A DNA stretch of 34,499 nucleotides from Perlabentimonas sp034006965. GTDB lineage: Bacteria > Bacteroidota > Bacteroidia > Bacteroidales > Tenuifilaceae. Numbering within the stretch: position 1 is the stretch's first letter; each line of letters starts with the position of its first letter. Below are positions 33,850 through 34,499 of this stretch, one piece after another. The position numbers and the translations under genes are program-made. The DNA lies in assembly GCA_034006965.1 (NCBI GenBank), contig JAVERU010000017.1, positions 1 to 34,499 of the forward strand. The letters are read 5' to 3'. The notes beneath the pieces are model-generated. The model searched no databases and was not told the DNA's origin. It saw only the letters and a list, made by a program, of their open reading frames with translations.

Positions 33850-34028
33850 AATTGTAAAATTAGTGGTTTTAGGGTCAAAAAGTGAAAAAACAGTGTCAAA
33901 AACCTCAATTTTTGGGCGTTCAACGTGAAAAAATTGCGAGTTGTGGCAACTGTAAGCGCAGAATATCAGGCTTTTAACATTTTTAGTCATTGTTTTAGTA
34001 CCTAAAAAAGGCTATTATAACGCTTTTT
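33850..34028. other. AT-rich stretch without a supported gene
   Basis: No gene is supported. GTCAAAAA occurs twice near 33872-33905, and CACTAA/TTAGTG forms a small hairpin near 33845-33866, but there is no regular iteron array. Confidence 0.3.
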
Positions 34029-34052
34029 ACGCTATTGGGCTACAAATAGCGT
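34029..34052. repeat. Second ACGCTATT/AAATAGCGT palindrome
   Basis: The arms 34029-34036 and 34044-34052 repeat the palindrome seen at the Fic stop (33235-33267). It lies just downstream, on the minus strand, of the HTH remnant. Confidence 0.4.
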
Positions 34053-34054
34053 GT

Positions 34055-34242
34055 TTAGGTCTTGGGCTTAAAAACTGTAAAATTACTCTCTTTGTCGTTC
34101 CACATTCCTAGTTCCTCAATTATCAAACTTAGCTGTTTTGGGTTACTCTTTCCCTGCCTTTAATACCAATTGCTTTTAATCGTTTTGCAAAAGTGTTAAG
34201 GCTTACCCCGTAAAGGGCTGCTAGTTCTGTTCTTGTGTACAT
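34055..34242 (-). pseudogene. Small helix-turn-helix protein, frameshifted
   Basis: ATG 34242 gives MYTRTELAALYGVSLNTFAKRLKAIGIKGR, a clear HTH (turn at YGVSLNTF), then shifts and stops at 34129 after 37 residues. Adding one base to the G3 run (plus-strand CCC at 34152-34154) gives GKSNPKQLSLIIEELGMW and a natural stop at 34055, for 62 residues in all. Short HTH proteins of this type are common as regulators or excision factors of Bacteroidota mobile elements. The family was not named with certainty. Confidence 0.45.
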
Positions 34243-34274
34243 TGTAAAATCCTTTGCTCAATTGAAATAATAAA

Positions 34275-34339
34275 AAAACGTTCAGGAATAAACTCCGACC
34301 AATCATCCTACGTGATTACAGTCAAGCCATTCCCGAACG
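34275..34339. repeat. Nested palindrome upstream of the HTH remnant
   Basis: The outer arms CGTTCAGGAAT (34279-34289) and ATTCCCGAACG (34329-34339) match at 10 of 11 positions. The inner arms AATCA/TGATT (34301-34305, 34313-34317) enclose a 7-nt loop, with GAC/GTC pairing between. It lies between the HTH remnant and the transposase-like tail, so it may be an insertion-sequence end, a terminator or a recombination site. Confidence 0.4.
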
Positions 34340-34373
34340 CATCACAACTGTAACAAATCATTATAAATAATCG

Positions 34374-34499
34374 CTAAGTACATGACAAAAATTTATAAAC
34401 ACTGAAAGATAGGCTGTTATATCCTGTTAGTAGAGCTTTTGACAAACAGTCCAACCCGCATTTAAAAACACTAACATCCCTTCTGCCGTGCTTTTTTAT
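34374..34499 (-). CDS. Partial C-terminus, possibly of a transposase
   Basis: An open frame enters from the right edge and ends at TAG 34374-34376. Its 41 visible residues include DVSVFKCGLDCLSKALLTG and end in YKFLSCT. This ending resembles the C-terminus of some Bacteroidota IS4-type transposases, but that is recalled pattern, not a domain match. The rest of the gene is outside the window. Confidence 0.35.
   Translation of the reverse strand: MKKHGRRDVSVFKCGLDCLSKALLTGYNSLSFSVYKFLSCT

Noticed and set aside
33868..33910. Replication iterons from GTCAAAAA repeats
   Set aside because: Only two irregular copies and no Rep gene nearby.
1..34499. CRISPR array or cas genes
   Set aside because: No regularly spaced direct repeats and no Cas-like protein were found.

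Overview
The window reads as a chromosomal segment of a Bacteroidota (Bacteroidetes) bacterium, probably Bacteroidales-like. The grounds are recurrent TAnnTTTG promoter elements (often with an upstream TTTG/TTG about 19-20 nt away), almost no Shine-Dalgarno sites, and a typical gene set: EF-P, TsaB, tyrosyl-tRNA synthetase, PspC/PadR genes, a DUF2797 protein and two trans-polyprenyl synthases. No species can be named from sequence alone.

Bases 1-31080 are mostly core chromosome. In order they carry: an RND/MMPL exporter, a short-chain polyprenyl synthase, a palindrome-rich spacer (3557-4249), a YitT transporter-like protein, rsgA convergent with a universal stress protein, a single-TM protein and a YccF protein. 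Next comes a small foreign module (about 8670-9565) with a HEPN/Abi-like gene that has an in-frame stop. The module is flanked by a candidate small RNA and an integron attC-like palindrome. Then follow a U32 peptidase-family gene, a frameshifted ISL3 transposase remnant, a queD-GNAT-SDR operon, an ArsR regulator, a long-chain polyprenyl synthase-CvpA pair, and a tyrS-wzz-O-antigen ligase run. After these come a SpoIIE-type phosphatase, efp, a tolC-adaptor-tsaB operon, an AbgT transporter, a DUF2797 gene, a pspC-padR-pspC operon and tRNA-Gln(UUG).

From tRNA-Gln to the end (31080-34499) lies what looks like the left part of an integrated mobile island. It has a tyrosine integrase broken by two frameshifts, an intact Fic protein with an autoinhibitory motif, remnants of a HicB-like and an HTH protein, a structured leader RNA and several palindromes. 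A probable transposase C-terminus runs off the right edge. No second copy of the tRNA 3' end is visible, so the right boundary is outside the window.

The two accessory regions hold most of the unusual signals. Three transposase/integrase frameshifts all sit in A7 runs, while A7 runs in nearby core genes keep frame. The HEPN module combines a probable RNase toxin-type gene, a compact divergent sRNA candidate and an attC-like site. The leader upstream of the HicB-like remnant folds into a 15-bp stem that closes only with G-U pairs on the minus strand.
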